The notes under the pieces: model-generated
Databases searched by the model: none
What the model was told of the DNA's origin: nothing
Seen by the model: the letters and a program-made list of their open reading frames with translations, nothing else
From: JAOUEA01 sp963810945
GTDB lineage: Bacteria; Actinomycetota; UBA4738; HRBIN12
Assembly (NCBI GenBank): GCA_963810945.1
Contig: CAWEPI010000008.1
Coordinates: 744,001 to 808,000 of the forward strand
Direction of reading: 5' to 3'
DNA: 64,000 nucleotides
Translations under genes and position numbers: made by a program
Shown here: positions 44,839 to 54,010 of the stretch, piece after piece
Numbering within the stretch: position 1 is the stretch's first letter
Layout: every line of letters begins with the position of its first letter

Positions 44839-45794
44839 CGGGGGTCCTCCACCTTCGGGAATACCTCCGCGGCAAGCACTTCAAGCATATCCAGGTCGTC
44901 GAAGAGCTCGTGGTTGAGCATGATCCGCTGCACACCGGCGGCCGCGTACTCCGAGAGCCGCTCGGCGGCCTGATGGGCGGAGCCCACGACGCAGGTGGCG
45001 CGCAGCTCGTCGAGCTCGTCCTCGAAACGGCCGGCCCGCATCGCGCGTTCGCGCGCCCGCCCGATGCGCGCAAGCGCGTCCTCCTCGCTCGAGCCCACGT
45101 AGCACCACGTCATCACGGACGTCGTGAGGGTGTCCTGGTCCCTGCCGTCGACGTCGAGCCGTTCGCGGACCTTCGCGATCCGGTCGCCCGCCTCGGATGG
45201 TCCGACGCCCACGGTGTTGAACTCGTCGGCCCAGCGGGAGACCAACGCCGCGATGCGGGGACCCCCGTTCCCGCCCACGATGATCGGCGGATGCGGCTCC
45301 TGGACACCCTTGGGTGCGAAGGGAACATCCTCCAACGTGTAGTAGGTGCCCGCGAACGTGAACACATCCTCGGTCAGCAGCCGATGCACGATCTCCAGCT
45401 GCTCCTCCAGCCGAGCGAACCGCTCTCCCACCGGCGGGAACGGGAAGCCGTGGGTGCGATGCTCCTCCTCCCACCATCCCGCGCCCATGCCGATCTCCGC
45501 GCGCCCGCCGCTGATGCGGTCGACGGTGACCGCGGCCTTGGCCAGGACGGCGGGTTGACGGAACGTCACGGGGGACACGAGCGTCCCCACGCGGATCGAG
45601 GACGTGACCGCGGCGAGCCCAGCCAGGTTCGTCCACGCGTCGGAGGACCCGCGTTCGCGGTCGCGCATCACGCTGAAGTAGTGGTCCGAGGTGAAGATCG
45701 CGTCGAAGCCCAGGCGCTCGGCCGCCTGCGCGGCCGCGACCCACTCCTCCCAGGTCACGCCCTCCTGGCCCTCGAGCATCAAGCAGAAGCGCAT
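44835..45794 (-). CDS. LLM-class (F420-dependent type) oxidoreductase
   Basis: A 319-aa TIM-barrel flavin/F420 enzyme: RFCLMLEGQEGVTWEEWVAA, GFDAIFTSDHYFSV, IRVGTLVSPVTFRQPAVLAK, ISGGRAEIGMGAGWWEEEHR, HPPIIVGGNGGPRIAAL. Most actinobacterial relatives use coenzyme F420. ATG 45794 is the start. First gene of a three-gene overlapping operon. Substrate unknown. Confidence 0.88.
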   Translation of the reverse strand: MRFCLMLEGQEGVTWEEWVAAAQAAERLGFDAIFTSDHYFSVMRDRERGSSDAWTNLAGLAAVTSSIRVGTLVSPVTFRQPAVLAKAAVTVDRISGGRAEIGMGAGWWEEEHRTHGFPFPPVGERFARLEEQLEIVHRLLTEDVFTFAGTYYTLEDVPFAPKGVQEPHPPIIVGGNGGPRIAALVSRWADEFNTVGVGPSEAGDRIAKVRERLDVDGRDQDTLTTSVMTWCYVGSSEEDALARIGRARERAMRAGRFEDELDELRATCVVGSAHQAAERLSEYAAAGVQRIMLNHELFDDLDMLEVLAAEVFPKVEDPR

Positions 45795-45816
45795 CGGCGC
45801 GTAGCATAGCCCCCGC

Positions 45817-45966
45817 ATGAACGACACCGTCTCCGAGCCCGAGCCGAAGGATCCCGGCCTACCCACCGAGGGTCAGCGAGCCCTGCGGGGGCTACTGCTC
45901 GGCGCCGCGCTCGGCGCCGCGCTCGCGGCGCTCGCGCGGCGAGGCCGGCGAGGGAACGAGGGCTAG
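45817..45966 (+). CDS. small Gly/Ala-rich peptide, possible membrane peptide
   Basis: A 49-codon frame divergent from the LLM gene: an acidic head (NDTVSEPEPKDPGLPTEG), then the hydrophobic glycine-zipper-like segment ALRGLLLGAALGAALAALAR and a basic tail. No strong ribosome site. Its stop overlaps the convergent amidase stop by four bases. Plausible but unproven. Confidence 0.35.
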   Translation: MNDTVSEPEPKDPGLPTEGQRALRGLLLGAALGAALAALARRGRRGNEG

Positions 45967-47024
45967 CCCCGGAAGAAGCGCTGGAGCCCGGCCGCGACGG
46001 CGCGCCCGACCCTTCCGGGGAACGCGGGGTCGGCGAGGAGCTCGGCCTCCCGTGCGTTCGTGGCGAAGACGGGTTCCACCAGCACGGCAGGCATCCGCGT
46101 CTCGCGGAGCATGGCGACCGTGAGCCGTTGGAGTCGGCCGCGACAGGCGAACTCCCCTTCGAGTTCTTCGAGGATCATCTGGGCGAGCAGGTGTCCGGCG
46201 GGCGAGTGCGTCGAGGCGGTGCCGAAGTAGGAGCACGTCGGTCCCCGTCCCTCGGGGAGTCCCGCGGCCAGATGGAGCGAGATGCAGGCCACCGAGTCCA
46301 CCTCGTTGGCCATGGAGGCGCGCTCCGATGGGCTGGGCGTCTCCGCCGGTCCGCGCACCAACACGGGGTTCGCGCCGAGCGCGCTCAGCTCGTCGCGGAG
46401 CGCCTCGGCCATCGCGTAGGTGGCCGCGGCATCCTCATCCGCGTGCTCGGCGTCGATCGCGATCACGGCTCCGGCGATCGACGTGTGTCGTTGACGGAGT
46501 TCCTCGAGCTCGCGGACGAACGCGCGTCCGATCACCGTCTCCTGAGGGCGCATGCGATCGAGCGTCGCGATGGCGTGGGGTCCGGCGATGCCGTCGGGCT
46601 CATCGCCCACGTTCCGCTGGAACTCTCGCAAAGCGCGGTCGGTGTTCGGCCCGAAGAGCCCGTCCGCGCGCCCGACATCGAAGCCGAGGGCATCGAGCTT
46701 GCGCTGCAACGCGAGCACGTCGTCGCCCCGGAAGTTGGGAGCGTGGAGATAGAGGGTGCGATCACCGAGGCGGTACGAGGCCTCCACCAGCTGACCCCAG
46801 GTGTCCGGCCCCACGAGCCCGTCCACCCGCAGTCGCCGGGCCGCCTGGAAGGTCCGCACGGCATCCTCCGTCGAGGGGCCGAACCGCCCGTCGCTCTCGG
46901 CGGGGTCGATCGTCCCGCCGAGCGCGCCCAGGCGCTGTTGGATGTCATGGATCTCGGGGCCCTCGTCGCCGAGGTGGTAGACGCGCACGCGTCGAGTCTC
47001 TCCCGGCTGCGGCGCCGTCGGCAA
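45963..47024 (-). CDS. cwlM: N-acetylmuramoyl-L-alanine amidase family protein, CwlM-like
   Basis: A 353-aa protein with two peptidoglycan-binding domains (about residues 20-80, SDGRFGPSTEDAVRTFQAAR; and 95-155, GRADGLFGPNTDRALREFQR) and an Amidase_3 domain (IAGAVIAIDAEHADEDAAAT, VDSVACISLHLAAGLPEGRG, MPAVLVEPVFATNAREAELL). The gene order with trxA, trxB, anti-sigma and sigma matches mycobacterial cwlM, where the protein stimulates MurA from the cytoplasm. No signal peptide here either. The zinc ligands (H..E..H) appear altered at the first site (IDAEH). Confidence 0.82.
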   Translation of the reverse strand: MPTAPQPGETRRVRVYHLGDEGPEIHDIQQRLGALGGTIDPAESDGRFGPSTEDAVRTFQAARRLRVDGLVGPDTWGQLVEASYRLGDRTLYLHAPNFRGDDVLALQRKLDALGFDVGRADGLFGPNTDRALREFQRNVGDEPDGIAGPHAIATLDRMRPQETVIGRAFVRELEELRQRHTSIAGAVIAIDAEHADEDAAATYAMAEALRDELSALGANPVLVRGPAETPSPSERASMANEVDSVACISLHLAAGLPEGRGPTCSYFGTASTHSPAGHLLAQMILEELEGEFACRGRLQRLTVAMLRETRMPAVLVEPVFATNAREAELLADPAFPGRVGRAVAAGLQRFFRG

Positions 47025-47053
47025 CCGGTGCGCTCAGCCGCGCCGGAGGTGCG

Positions 47054-47380
47054 TCAGGATAGGTGTGGATCGACGTCCTTCAAGATGGCGTCCTTCGGAC
47101 GCGCGCCGATGACCCGGGCGACCTCCTCGCCGCCCTTGAACAGGATGAGCGAGGGGATCGACATCACACCGTAGCGTCGCGTCGCGTCCGGGTTGTCGTC
47201 GATGTTCAGCTTCACGACGTTCAGCCGTTCGCCCTTCTCCTGGCCGATCTCCTCCACGACCGGGGAGACCATGTGGCACGGCACGCACCACTCGGCCCAG
47301 AAGTCCACGAGGACCGGGGTCTCGGAATCGAGCACCTTGGTCTGGAACTCCTGGTCGTTCACTTCGCCGATGTTCGCCAT
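47054..47380 (-). CDS. trxA: thioredoxin with WCVPC active site
   Basis: A 108-aa thioredoxin: VLVDFWAEWCVPCHMVSPVV, VVKLNIDDNPDATRRYGVMS, IPSLILFKGGEEV. The active site is WCVPC rather than the usual WCGPC, which should shift the redox potential. The cis-Pro motif (SIPSL) is intact. Downstream of trxB in the same direction. Confidence 0.95.
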   Translation of the reverse strand: MANIGEVNDQEFQTKVLDSETPVLVDFWAEWCVPCHMVSPVVEEIGQEKGERLNVVKLNIDDNPDATRRYGVMSIPSLILFKGGEEVARVIGARPKDAILKDVDPHLS

Positions 47381-47484
47381 CTCGGATCGTCTCCTTGCGT
47401 TCGTTCGGGTTCCGGCGGGCCCGCCGGCGCCGCTCCGGCCCGACGCTAGCTTCTCAAACACGCACGCGCCGCGCGGGATTCCCG

Positions 47485-48420
47485 CTAGAGGCCGTGGCCT
47501 TCGTCCTCGAGCAGACGCTCGGCATCGATGGCCGCCTTGCATCCCTGACCGGCGGCGGTGACCGCCTGCCGATAGATCGTGTCGGTGACGTCGCCGGCCG
47601 CGAACACACCCGGGACGCTCGTATCCGTCCGCGGCTCGCGGACGACGACGTACCCATCCTCGAGGTCGAGCTGGCCCTCGAACAACGAGGTGTTCGGCGT
47701 GTGGCCGATCCCCATGAACACGCCGTCGGCGGGGAAGTCGGTCACCTCGTCCGTCTTCACGTTGCGCAGGCGGACGCCGGTGACGGCGGCATCGCCCAGG
47801 ATCTCCTCCACCACGCTGTCCCAGATCACGTCGATCTTGGGGTGATCGAGCGCGCGCTGCCCCATGATGGGGGAGGCGCGGAACTCGTCGCGACGATGCA
47901 CGATGGTGACCTTGCTCGCGAATCGCGTGAGGAAGGTGGCCTCCTCCATCGCGGTGTCGCCGCCGCCCACGACCACCAACTCGCGGTCGCGGAAGAAGAA
48001 CCCGTCGCACGTGGCGCAGGCGCTCACGCCGCGCCCCCGAAGCTTCTCCTCGCCGGGGACCCCGAGCCACTTCGCCGAGGCTCCGGTGGCCACGATGAGC
48101 GTTCGCGCGCCCCAGGCCTGATCGCCGGCCTTCACCGAGAAGGGACGCGTGGACAGGTCGACCGAGGTGACGTGCACCGCGAGGATCTCCGCGCCGAAGC
48201 GCGCGGCCTGCTTCTCCATCTGCTCCATGAGCTCTGGGCCCATGATGCCGTCGGCGAACCCCGGGTAGTTCTCCACGTCGGTCGTGAGCATGAGCTGCCC
48301 GCCCGCCTCGAGACCCTTCAGCACGAGGGGCGCGAGGTTGGCCCGCGCCGCGTAGAGGGCGGCCGTGTAGCCGGCCGGCCCCGACCCGATGATGATCACG
48401 TCCCGCACGTCGTCGCCCAT
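47485..48420 (-). CDS. trxB: thioredoxin reductase
   Basis: About 311 aa. FAD site DVIIIGSGPAGYTAALYAAR; redox-active CATC in VSACATCDGFFFRDRELVVV, followed by the NADPH site GGGDTAMEEATFL with HRRDEFRAS; VPGVFAAGDVTDTIYRQAVT near the end. Start ATG 48420, with GGGAGG upstream; ATG 48438 would add six residues. Reduces the adjacent thioredoxin with NADPH. Confidence 0.96.
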   Translation of the reverse strand: MGDDVRDVIIIGSGPAGYTAALYAARANLAPLVLKGLEAGGQLMLTTDVENYPGFADGIMGPELMEQMEKQAARFGAEILAVHVTSVDLSTRPFSVKAGDQAWGARTLIVATGASAKWLGVPGEEKLRGRGVSACATCDGFFFRDRELVVVGGGDTAMEEATFLTRFASKVTIVHRRDEFRASPIMGQRALDHPKIDVIWDSVVEEILGDAAVTGVRLRNVKTDEVTDFPADGVFMGIGHTPNTSLFEGQLDLEDGYVVVREPRTDTSVPGVFAAGDVTDTIYRQAVTAAGQGCKAAIDAERLLEDEGHGL

Positions 48421-48480
48421 GGAGATGCATCCTCCCACAAGCCAGAACGCCGCCGTATTCCCGGTTCCTCCGGGACCGGC

Positions 48481-49224
48481 CTACGTCGAGACCTGGGTGA
48501 TGTGGAGGATCTCGCACCCCTGGACGCTCGCCACACGCACCGTGAGTGCGACCACCGGCTGCCCGACCCCGGGGCTTTCCGCGTAGAAGCCGATGTAGGC
48601 GGGCCGGCCCTGGAACTTCGCCTCGATCAAGCGCACCGGCGTGCCCGGGACCTGCTCGAAGGCCTGCTGGATGCAGGCGGTCGCCTTGGCCGCTGCCCCG
48701 GGGGCTGCCGTGCGTGCCGGTGCGCCGGAGGCCTCGGGCTGGACGCCCGCCGCGCCCCCGGTGAGCTTCACGGCCGCGTCGGAGGCGAGCGCAGCGAGGG
48801 TATCCGGCTGGAAGTTCTCGGAGCTGAGCTCGAGGGTCGCCGTTGCCGACGCCGCAGTGGCGGCGCCGGCGCTCGCCCTGTCGGCCGGGGAGGCGCCACC
48901 ACCTCCGATCTTGGGCAGCACGAGCGTCGCGACCAGGAGGATCGCCGCCGCCACGGCGGCGGGTGCCGCCCAGCGCTGCCAGCGAGGCGCGGACGTCCCG
49001 CGGACGCCGCCGCCCGTTCCGAGCTCCGCCATCGCCTTCGCGCCCAGGTCCGAAGGGGAGGGCGCCTCCGGGAGGCGACCGAGGGCTGCCACCGCCGCAC
49101 GGGCCTCGGCGACCTCGCGCCGGCATCGGTCGCAGGTGGTGAGGTGCGCGTCGACGACGGCTCGGTCCTGGGCGGACGACGTGCCGTCGACGTAGCCGGC
49201 GAGGAGCTCCTCGGGGTGCGTCAT
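48481..49224 (-). CDS. zinc-finger anti-sigma factor, membrane-anchored
   Basis: A 247-aa protein with the zf-HC2 signature: ELLAGYVDGTSSAQDRAVVD, His-x3-Cys-x2-Cys as HLTTCDRC. One membrane helix (APAAVAAAILLVATLVLP, about residues 86-103) and an external Ala/Ser-rich domain ending VRVASVQGCEILHITQVST. Overlaps the sigma gene by four bases (ATGA). Occupies the place of the SigM anti-sigma (rsmA) of mycobacteria. Confidence 0.9.
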   Translation of the reverse strand: MTHPEELLAGYVDGTSSAQDRAVVDAHLTTCDRCRREVAEARAAVAALGRLPEAPSPSDLGAKAMAELGTGGGVRGTSAPRWQRWAAPAAVAAAILLVATLVLPKIGGGGASPADRASAGAATAASATATLELSSENFQPDTLAALASDAAVKLTGGAAGVQPEASGAPARTAAPGAAAKATACIQQAFEQVPGTPVRLIEAKFQGRPAYIGFYAESPGVGQPVVALTVRVASVQGCEILHITQVST

Positions 49225-49832
49225 GACTCCTCCTCCGACGTCCGCGACGACCCGGATGGTTCCCCCGAGACCTTCCCCGAGCCGTCCGTGAGCGCGCGGG
49301 CGAGCGCGATACGGCCCCGGTGCACCCTGGACTTCACGGTGCCCAAAGGGACGTCGAGGATCCGGCCGATCTCCTCGTACGGCAGGTCTTGCACGTCGGC
49401 GAGGACGAGCGCGACGCGGAACTCCTCGGGCACCGTGGCGAGCGCAGCGGCGACGTCCAGCGTCCCCGCCACCTCATCGGCGTGATCGCCGACGGGCGGC
49501 CCGGGCTCGTGCGGTTGATCGGGGTCGTCGGGCGACGTCACGTGGAGCATCGGGCGTCGCTTCCGTCGGCGGAGCTCGTCGTAGCAGGTGTTCACGGTGA
49601 CGCGATGCAGCCACGTGGTGAACGCGGCGTCGCCGCGGAACTGAGCCAGCTTGCGCATGGCGGCGACGAAGGTCTCCTGCGCGGCGTCGCGGGCGTCGTC
49701 CCCGTCGCCCAGGATCCGCAGGCACAGGTTGTAGACGCGGGTCTCGTGCCGTTCCACGAGGGTCCCGAAGGCGGAGGCGTCACCCTGCAGGAAGCGGCGG
49801 ACGAGAGCGCCGTCGGGATCGGGGTCGGTCAC
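49221..49832 (-). CDS. sigM: ECF sigma factor, SigM-like by position
   Basis: A 203-aa sigma: region 2 LCLRILGDGDDARDAAQETF, VAAMRKLAQFRGDAAFTTWL, HRVTVNTCYDELRRRKRRP; region 4 ATVPEEFRVALVLADVQDLP, YEEIGRILDVPLGTVKSRVH, RGRIALARAL. The murJ-sigM-antisigma-trxB-trxA-cwlM order is that of Mycobacterium. Likely responds to envelope or disulfide stress; inferred from synteny. Confidence 0.9.
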   Translation of the reverse strand: MTDPDPDGALVRRFLQGDASAFGTLVERHETRVYNLCLRILGDGDDARDAAQETFVAAMRKLAQFRGDAAFTTWLHRVTVNTCYDELRRRKRRPMLHVTSPDDPDQPHEPGPPVGDHADEVAGTLDVAAALATVPEEFRVALVLADVQDLPYEEIGRILDVPLGTVKSRVHRGRIALARALTDGSGKVSGEPSGSSRTSEEES

Positions 49833-49842
49833 GGACCCGACG

Positions 49843-50244
49843 CTACACGGCGGGCGGGCTGTTGGTCTCCCTGTCGGTGACGACCGCGTAGTGCTTCGTG
49901 GCGTCGAGGCGACCCAGCAGGATGGTCTTCGCCTCCTCGTGCAGGGTGATCGTGACCGAGCCCGTCTGCTCGTCGACCTCGCAGAAGGTCTTGCCCACCT
50001 TCAGCGTGGCGTCCTGCGTGTGCACGGTGGCGGCGGCCGTCGCGCAGGCCTTGTCCACGTCGTGGCTCAGGCGGAAGTCGGCCACGGCATCCGTCGCCGC
50101 GTCCGTGGCCACGTTGGACAGGTGGAAGCGCGTGATCACGATGGAGGCGCCGTCGATCGTGACCACGATGACGAGGGCCGCGATGAGCAGCCAGACCACG
50201 GCCAGTTTGCCGACCATCCCGCGCTCGTCGCGGAACCGTTCCAT
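49843..50244 (-). CDS. TadE/TadG-like single-pass membrane protein
   Basis: A 133-aa protein from ATG 50244 (ERFRDERG). The helix VGKLAVVWLLIAALVIVVTI followed by DGASIVITRFHLSNVATDAA is the usual start of TadE/TadG-type pilin-like or 'pilus assembly' proteins, and RDERGM precedes it as in the prepilin-like members. Two Cys (KACATA, TFCEVD). Sits between murJ and sigM. Role unknown. Confidence 0.55.
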   Translation of the reverse strand: MERFRDERGMVGKLAVVWLLIAALVIVVTIDGASIVITRFHLSNVATDAATDAVADFRLSHDVDKACATAAATVHTQDATLKVGKTFCEVDEQTGSVTITLHEEAKTILLGRLDATKHYAVVTDRETNSPPAV

Positions 50245-50257
50245 CGATCTCGTCCTC

Positions 50258-51904
50258 TCAGCCGCGGAACCTCCGCAGCAGGGCAGTCTTGACGTCATCG
50301 ACTTCTCGGACCCTGAAGATAAGCGCCAAGATCACGAAGGCAAGCACGCCCACGCAAACGCCCACGAGCACCACGCCGAGCTGCTCGGCGACGCCGGTGG
50401 GGTCATCCCCGAACGGGAGGGTGGACGCCCAGGCCAGCACGGCCGCGCCCAAGGCGGCAGGTGTGACCCGCGCGAGCGTCCCCGCGATCCGTCGTCCGTC
50501 GATCCCGCCCAGCCGTCCCCGCATCATGAACATCATCACGATCGTGCCGAAGCCGTAGGACACGGCCCATCCGAGGGCGAGCCCAGGAACCCCCCAGCGC
50601 AGCACCAGCATGAACACCACATCGGCCGCCACGTTCACGACGGCGGCGCCGACGTTCACGAGGGCGGGCGTACGGGTGTCCTGCATCGAGTAGTAGGTGC
50701 GCGTCAGCAGCTGGAAGGTCGAGAAGACGGGGAGTCCTACCGCGAAGGCCACGAGCACACGCGCGATCAGCTCGGCGTCCGCCGGACCCGAGTTCACATG
50801 CTGGAAGATCAGCCGGGAGATCGGCAGGGCGAGCGCGATCAGCCCCAGGGCGGCCGGCAGGATGATCACCGCGGTGTCGCGCACACCGCGCGAGAAGAGC
50901 TCCCGCACGCCCCCCGGGCGTCCCTCCGTCCACTGTCCGGCCATCCCCGGGATCAGCGCGGTGAAGATGGAGACCACGAAGATGGCATGGGGGAGCGAGA
51001 CGACGATGAACGCCGCCGCGTACGCGGTCAGACCGCCGCGCACGCGTCCGTTCAGCACGATGATCACGAAGTACGCGGCCTGGTTCGCCACCACGTAGAG
51101 GACGACCCAGCCCGCGAGTCGGGCGAGGCGACGGAGCGCGGGGTGGTTCCAGTCGAAGCGCAGGTGCCAGCGGTACCCGAGCCGTCGCAGGGAGGGCCAG
51201 AGCGCGATCGTCATCAACGCCACGCCGAGCGTCGTCCCGATCGCGAGCACGTATCGCTCGGGACCGTCGATGCTCACCACGCCGGGCGCGGCGCCGTGCA
51301 GGAGCCAGACGTAGAGGCCGAACGTGGCGATCACCACGACGTTGTTCAGGATCGGCGTGAACATCGGGGGCGCGAAGCGCCGGTGCGCGTTCAGCAGGCC
51401 GCCCGCGATCGCCCCGATCCCGTAGAAGACGATCTGCGGCATGAACCACCGCAGGAAGAAGGTGCCGAGCGCGAGCTGTGCAGCCGCAGCGTCCCCGGAG
51501 GCATGCGATGCCACGTTGTACGCCCGGATGATCCAGGGAGCGAAGATCGCGCCCAGGATCGCGATCCCCCCGAGGCCCACGAGCGCCAGCGTCAGCATCC
51601 GGTCGGCCACTTCCCACGACGCATCCCGGCCCTGGGTCTGCATCCACTCGACGAACAGCGGGACGAAGACCGAGGTCAAGATCCCGCCGAGGGCGAGCTC
51701 GTAGATGATGTTCGGGGTCGTGTTGGCCTTGTTGTAGGTGTCGGCGAGGGCGCTCGCGGTCACGCCCAGGGCCGCGGTCTGCGCCGCGATCCGTAGGAAC
51801 CCCGTGAAGCGGGAGAGCGTCGTTCCCACCGTCATCACGGCGGCGTTGCGGGCGTACGCGGCCTTCGAATCCTCCGGCGGGAGCGTGGGCTCAGGCAGCT
51901 GCAT
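50258..51904 (-). CDS. murJ: lipid II flippase MurJ
   Basis: About 548 aa with 14 predicted helices. It flips lipid II for peptidoglycan synthesis. Motifs: AAVMTVGTTLSRFTGFLRIA, ADTYNKANTTPNIIYELALG, GGILTSVFVPLFVEW and MQDTRTPALVNVGAAVVNVA. Lacks the C-terminal pseudokinase domain that mycobacterial MviN has. ATG 51904 (or GTG 51907) lies inside the end of the preceding DUF6049 gene, so it is co-translated with it. Confidence 0.94.
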   Translation of the reverse strand: MQLPEPTLPPEDSKAAYARNAAVMTVGTTLSRFTGFLRIAAQTAALGVTASALADTYNKANTTPNIIYELALGGILTSVFVPLFVEWMQTQGRDASWEVADRMLTLALVGLGGIAILGAIFAPWIIRAYNVASHASGDAAAAQLALGTFFLRWFMPQIVFYGIGAIAGGLLNAHRRFAPPMFTPILNNVVVIATFGLYVWLLHGAAPGVVSIDGPERYVLAIGTTLGVALMTIALWPSLRRLGYRWHLRFDWNHPALRRLARLAGWVVLYVVANQAAYFVIIVLNGRVRGGLTAYAAAFIVVSLPHAIFVVSIFTALIPGMAGQWTEGRPGGVRELFSRGVRDTAVIILPAALGLIALALPISRLIFQHVNSGPADAELIARVLVAFAVGLPVFSTFQLLTRTYYSMQDTRTPALVNVGAAVVNVAADVVFMLVLRWGVPGLALGWAVSYGFGTIVMMFMMRGRLGGIDGRRIAGTLARVTPAALGAAVLAWASTLPFGDDPTGVAEQLGVVLVGVCVGVLAFVILALIFRVREVDDVKTALLRRFRG

Positions 51905-53981
51905 CACGGCGACTCCTGCGGACGCGGATCAGCCGGCGGACCCACAACACAGCGAGCCCGAGTGCGGCCGCGGCGGTGATCACCAGGGCGACCGTGTTCA
52001 CCGCGGCCGTGCGGACCACCAGGGTCTGCGGCTCGTCGAGCGGCCGACCCGATGGCGCGCGCACCAGCAGCTGGATCGGGTGGGCCTGACCGCCGGCCGT
52101 CGCCTCGACGCGGAACGTCACCACCTGGTTCGGGCGGGAGAGCGTGACGACCTGGGTGGCTCCCTCGGGGAAGCGGAACCAGGCCGACCGCAGCTGGACG
52201 ACGATCCGCAGCGGCGTGGGCCCGGGATCACCCATCTGCAGCGGGATCGTCCCGACCGCGGACGTGAACGTGAAGCGCTGCGCCGTGCGAGGCCGCACGC
52301 GCGCGAAGACGTCCTCCGTCACCGTGTGCACGTGGTCGATCCACGTGCGCCCGGCGAGCTCGCCCGTCTCGCCCACGTAGACGCCCGACTCCGCGTTGAG
52401 GAGGTCGAGGTCCAGACGGTCCGGCGCCGGGCTCTCGATGGTGAGCATCGTCCGGTAGGCGTCCACGTCACGTCGCTCTTCCCGGATGCCGTCCGCGTAG
52501 GTCCTGGAGAAGGCGACGTCGCTCGGGCTGCGCAAGGGCGCCACCGGTCCGGCCGGGTTGACCTGCGCCGCGAACTCCTGGGCGAGGGTCGGCCGCAGGA
52601 AGGGCGCGTCGGCGATCCGCCCCACGAGGGGAGCCCACAGGCCGGCGGGCAGACCGGTGGGAAGAGCAAGGGCGATGCCCCGGACCGTCGGTGATCCGTC
52701 GGGCTGGGGGGCAGGGACGGGGGACTCGCGCCAGATCGTGGCGAGCTCGCCGTAGACCGCCTGCGCGACGCGAACGGGGTCGGCCTGCAGGGTCGTGTCG
52801 AGCAACAGCCCTTCGGCGCCCGGATCGGGGAGTACTACGGGCATCTGCGTCCCCGACGAGGTCGTCAGGGTGGCGGTGGGCAGCGGCGCGAAGCCGTTCG
52901 GTTGGGCTTGGCGCTCGACGGTCCCCACGTCGCCGAGCAGGGTGGAGGCGCCCCCCCGCGCCAGCGCTTCGATCGCGCCTTCGTCCAGGGCACCCTGCGG
53001 CGGGCGTGCCACCTCCGGGGTCGGCTGCACGCCGAGCGCGGTGGACACGATCGCGTCCCCGGCGCTGCGCTGTCGCGCGAGGTCGTCGGAGAGCCCGTTG
53101 GCCAGGAGCGAAGGGATCAGTGGCGCCGAGAAGGGGAGGGTGGAGACCTGAACCCCGGCGGCCCGTGCGAGGGACCGCAAGGACGCCAGCAGCGCCGCCG
53201 CGTTCGCCGCTCCATCCTTACCCGCCTCCACCACGGTGCCGTCGGCCCGTTCGTACCCGTCGGCCATCGCGGTCAGCTCGTCGATCATCGACGGCTGGAT
53301 CACGAGATCGATCGGATCCCCGCGATGAGGGTCGGCCGCCATGAGGTTCAGCGCCGTAGCCTCGGTGCCGAGGCTGCCGTCCGGCGCGATGGAGGACTCG
53401 AAACTCGGGTCCGCGAGTTGGCCGGCCGGGTTGAACGCCGGGGGCGCCGTGAACTCGGCCCACCAGGACAGGCGTACCGGTTGTTCCGGCGTGCGCACGA
53501 TGTACACGATCGCCGTGGTCAGCGCGGCGAGGGGCACGCCCCCGCTCCGCACGTCCACCTGGGCTGGATAGACGAGCGAGTCCCCGGGGTCGACACCCGG
53601 GATCGCGCTGAGATCCAGGGCGACGGTAAAGGTGCGTCCCCGCTGCGGATCCAGGGTTCCCTTCTCGGGGAAGGGCCGCGCGACGAGCGGGATCGTACCT
53701 GGGCCCTCGCGGAGCGAGCTCTCGTATTGGTCGCGCGAGCGGATCGGCTGTCCCACGGTGACCTCCACGGAGAGGTCTCCGAAGCGCTGATCGGACGTGT
53801 TCCGCACGTGGACGGAGATGTGCAGCAGGGGGTGCTCGGGCGAGGCGTACGGGGTCTGTGCCGACAACGTGAGCGTGACGCCCGTGGGCGCCTGGGCGGC
53901 GGCCGTCGGCCCCGGGAACAGGAGCGCGCAGACGAGGATGAGGAGCGAGGAGGCGGCGCGTGCCGCGCGGGTGGTCGTCAT
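51891..53981 (-). CDS. DUF6049 secreted/membrane protein
   Basis: About 696 aa. Signal peptide ASSLLILVCALLFPGPTAAA, an external region with beta-sandwich features (HISVHVRNTSDQRFGDLSVE, VDPGDSLVYPAQVDVRSGGV, DPIDLVIQPSMIDELTAMAD), and one C-terminal helix (VALVITAAAALGLAVLWVRR) with a basic tail. The length, topology and position before murJ match the mycobacterial Rv3909 type. Function unknown, probably envelope related. Confidence 0.8.
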   Translation of the reverse strand: MTTTRAARAASSLLILVCALLFPGPTAAAQAPTGVTLTLSAQTPYASPEHPLLHISVHVRNTSDQRFGDLSVEVTVGQPIRSRDQYESSLREGPGTIPLVARPFPEKGTLDPQRGRTFTVALDLSAIPGVDPGDSLVYPAQVDVRSGGVPLAALTTAIVYIVRTPEQPVRLSWWAEFTAPPAFNPAGQLADPSFESSIAPDGSLGTEATALNLMAADPHRGDPIDLVIQPSMIDELTAMADGYERADGTVVEAGKDGAANAAALLASLRSLARAAGVQVSTLPFSAPLIPSLLANGLSDDLARQRSAGDAIVSTALGVQPTPEVARPPQGALDEGAIEALARGGASTLLGDVGTVERQAQPNGFAPLPTATLTTSSGTQMPVVLPDPGAEGLLLDTTLQADPVRVAQAVYGELATIWRESPVPAPQPDGSPTVRGIALALPTGLPAGLWAPLVGRIADAPFLRPTLAQEFAAQVNPAGPVAPLRSPSDVAFSRTYADGIREERRDVDAYRTMLTIESPAPDRLDLDLLNAESGVYVGETGELAGRTWIDHVHTVTEDVFARVRPRTAQRFTFTSAVGTIPLQMGDPGPTPLRIVVQLRSAWFRFPEGATQVVTLSRPNQVVTFRVEATAGGQAHPIQLLVRAPSGRPLDEPQTLVVRTAAVNTVALVITAAAALGLAVLWVRRLIRVRRSRRDAAA

Positions 53982-54010
53982 GGCCGGCGCCCCATCGTAG
54001 CCGCCGCCCC

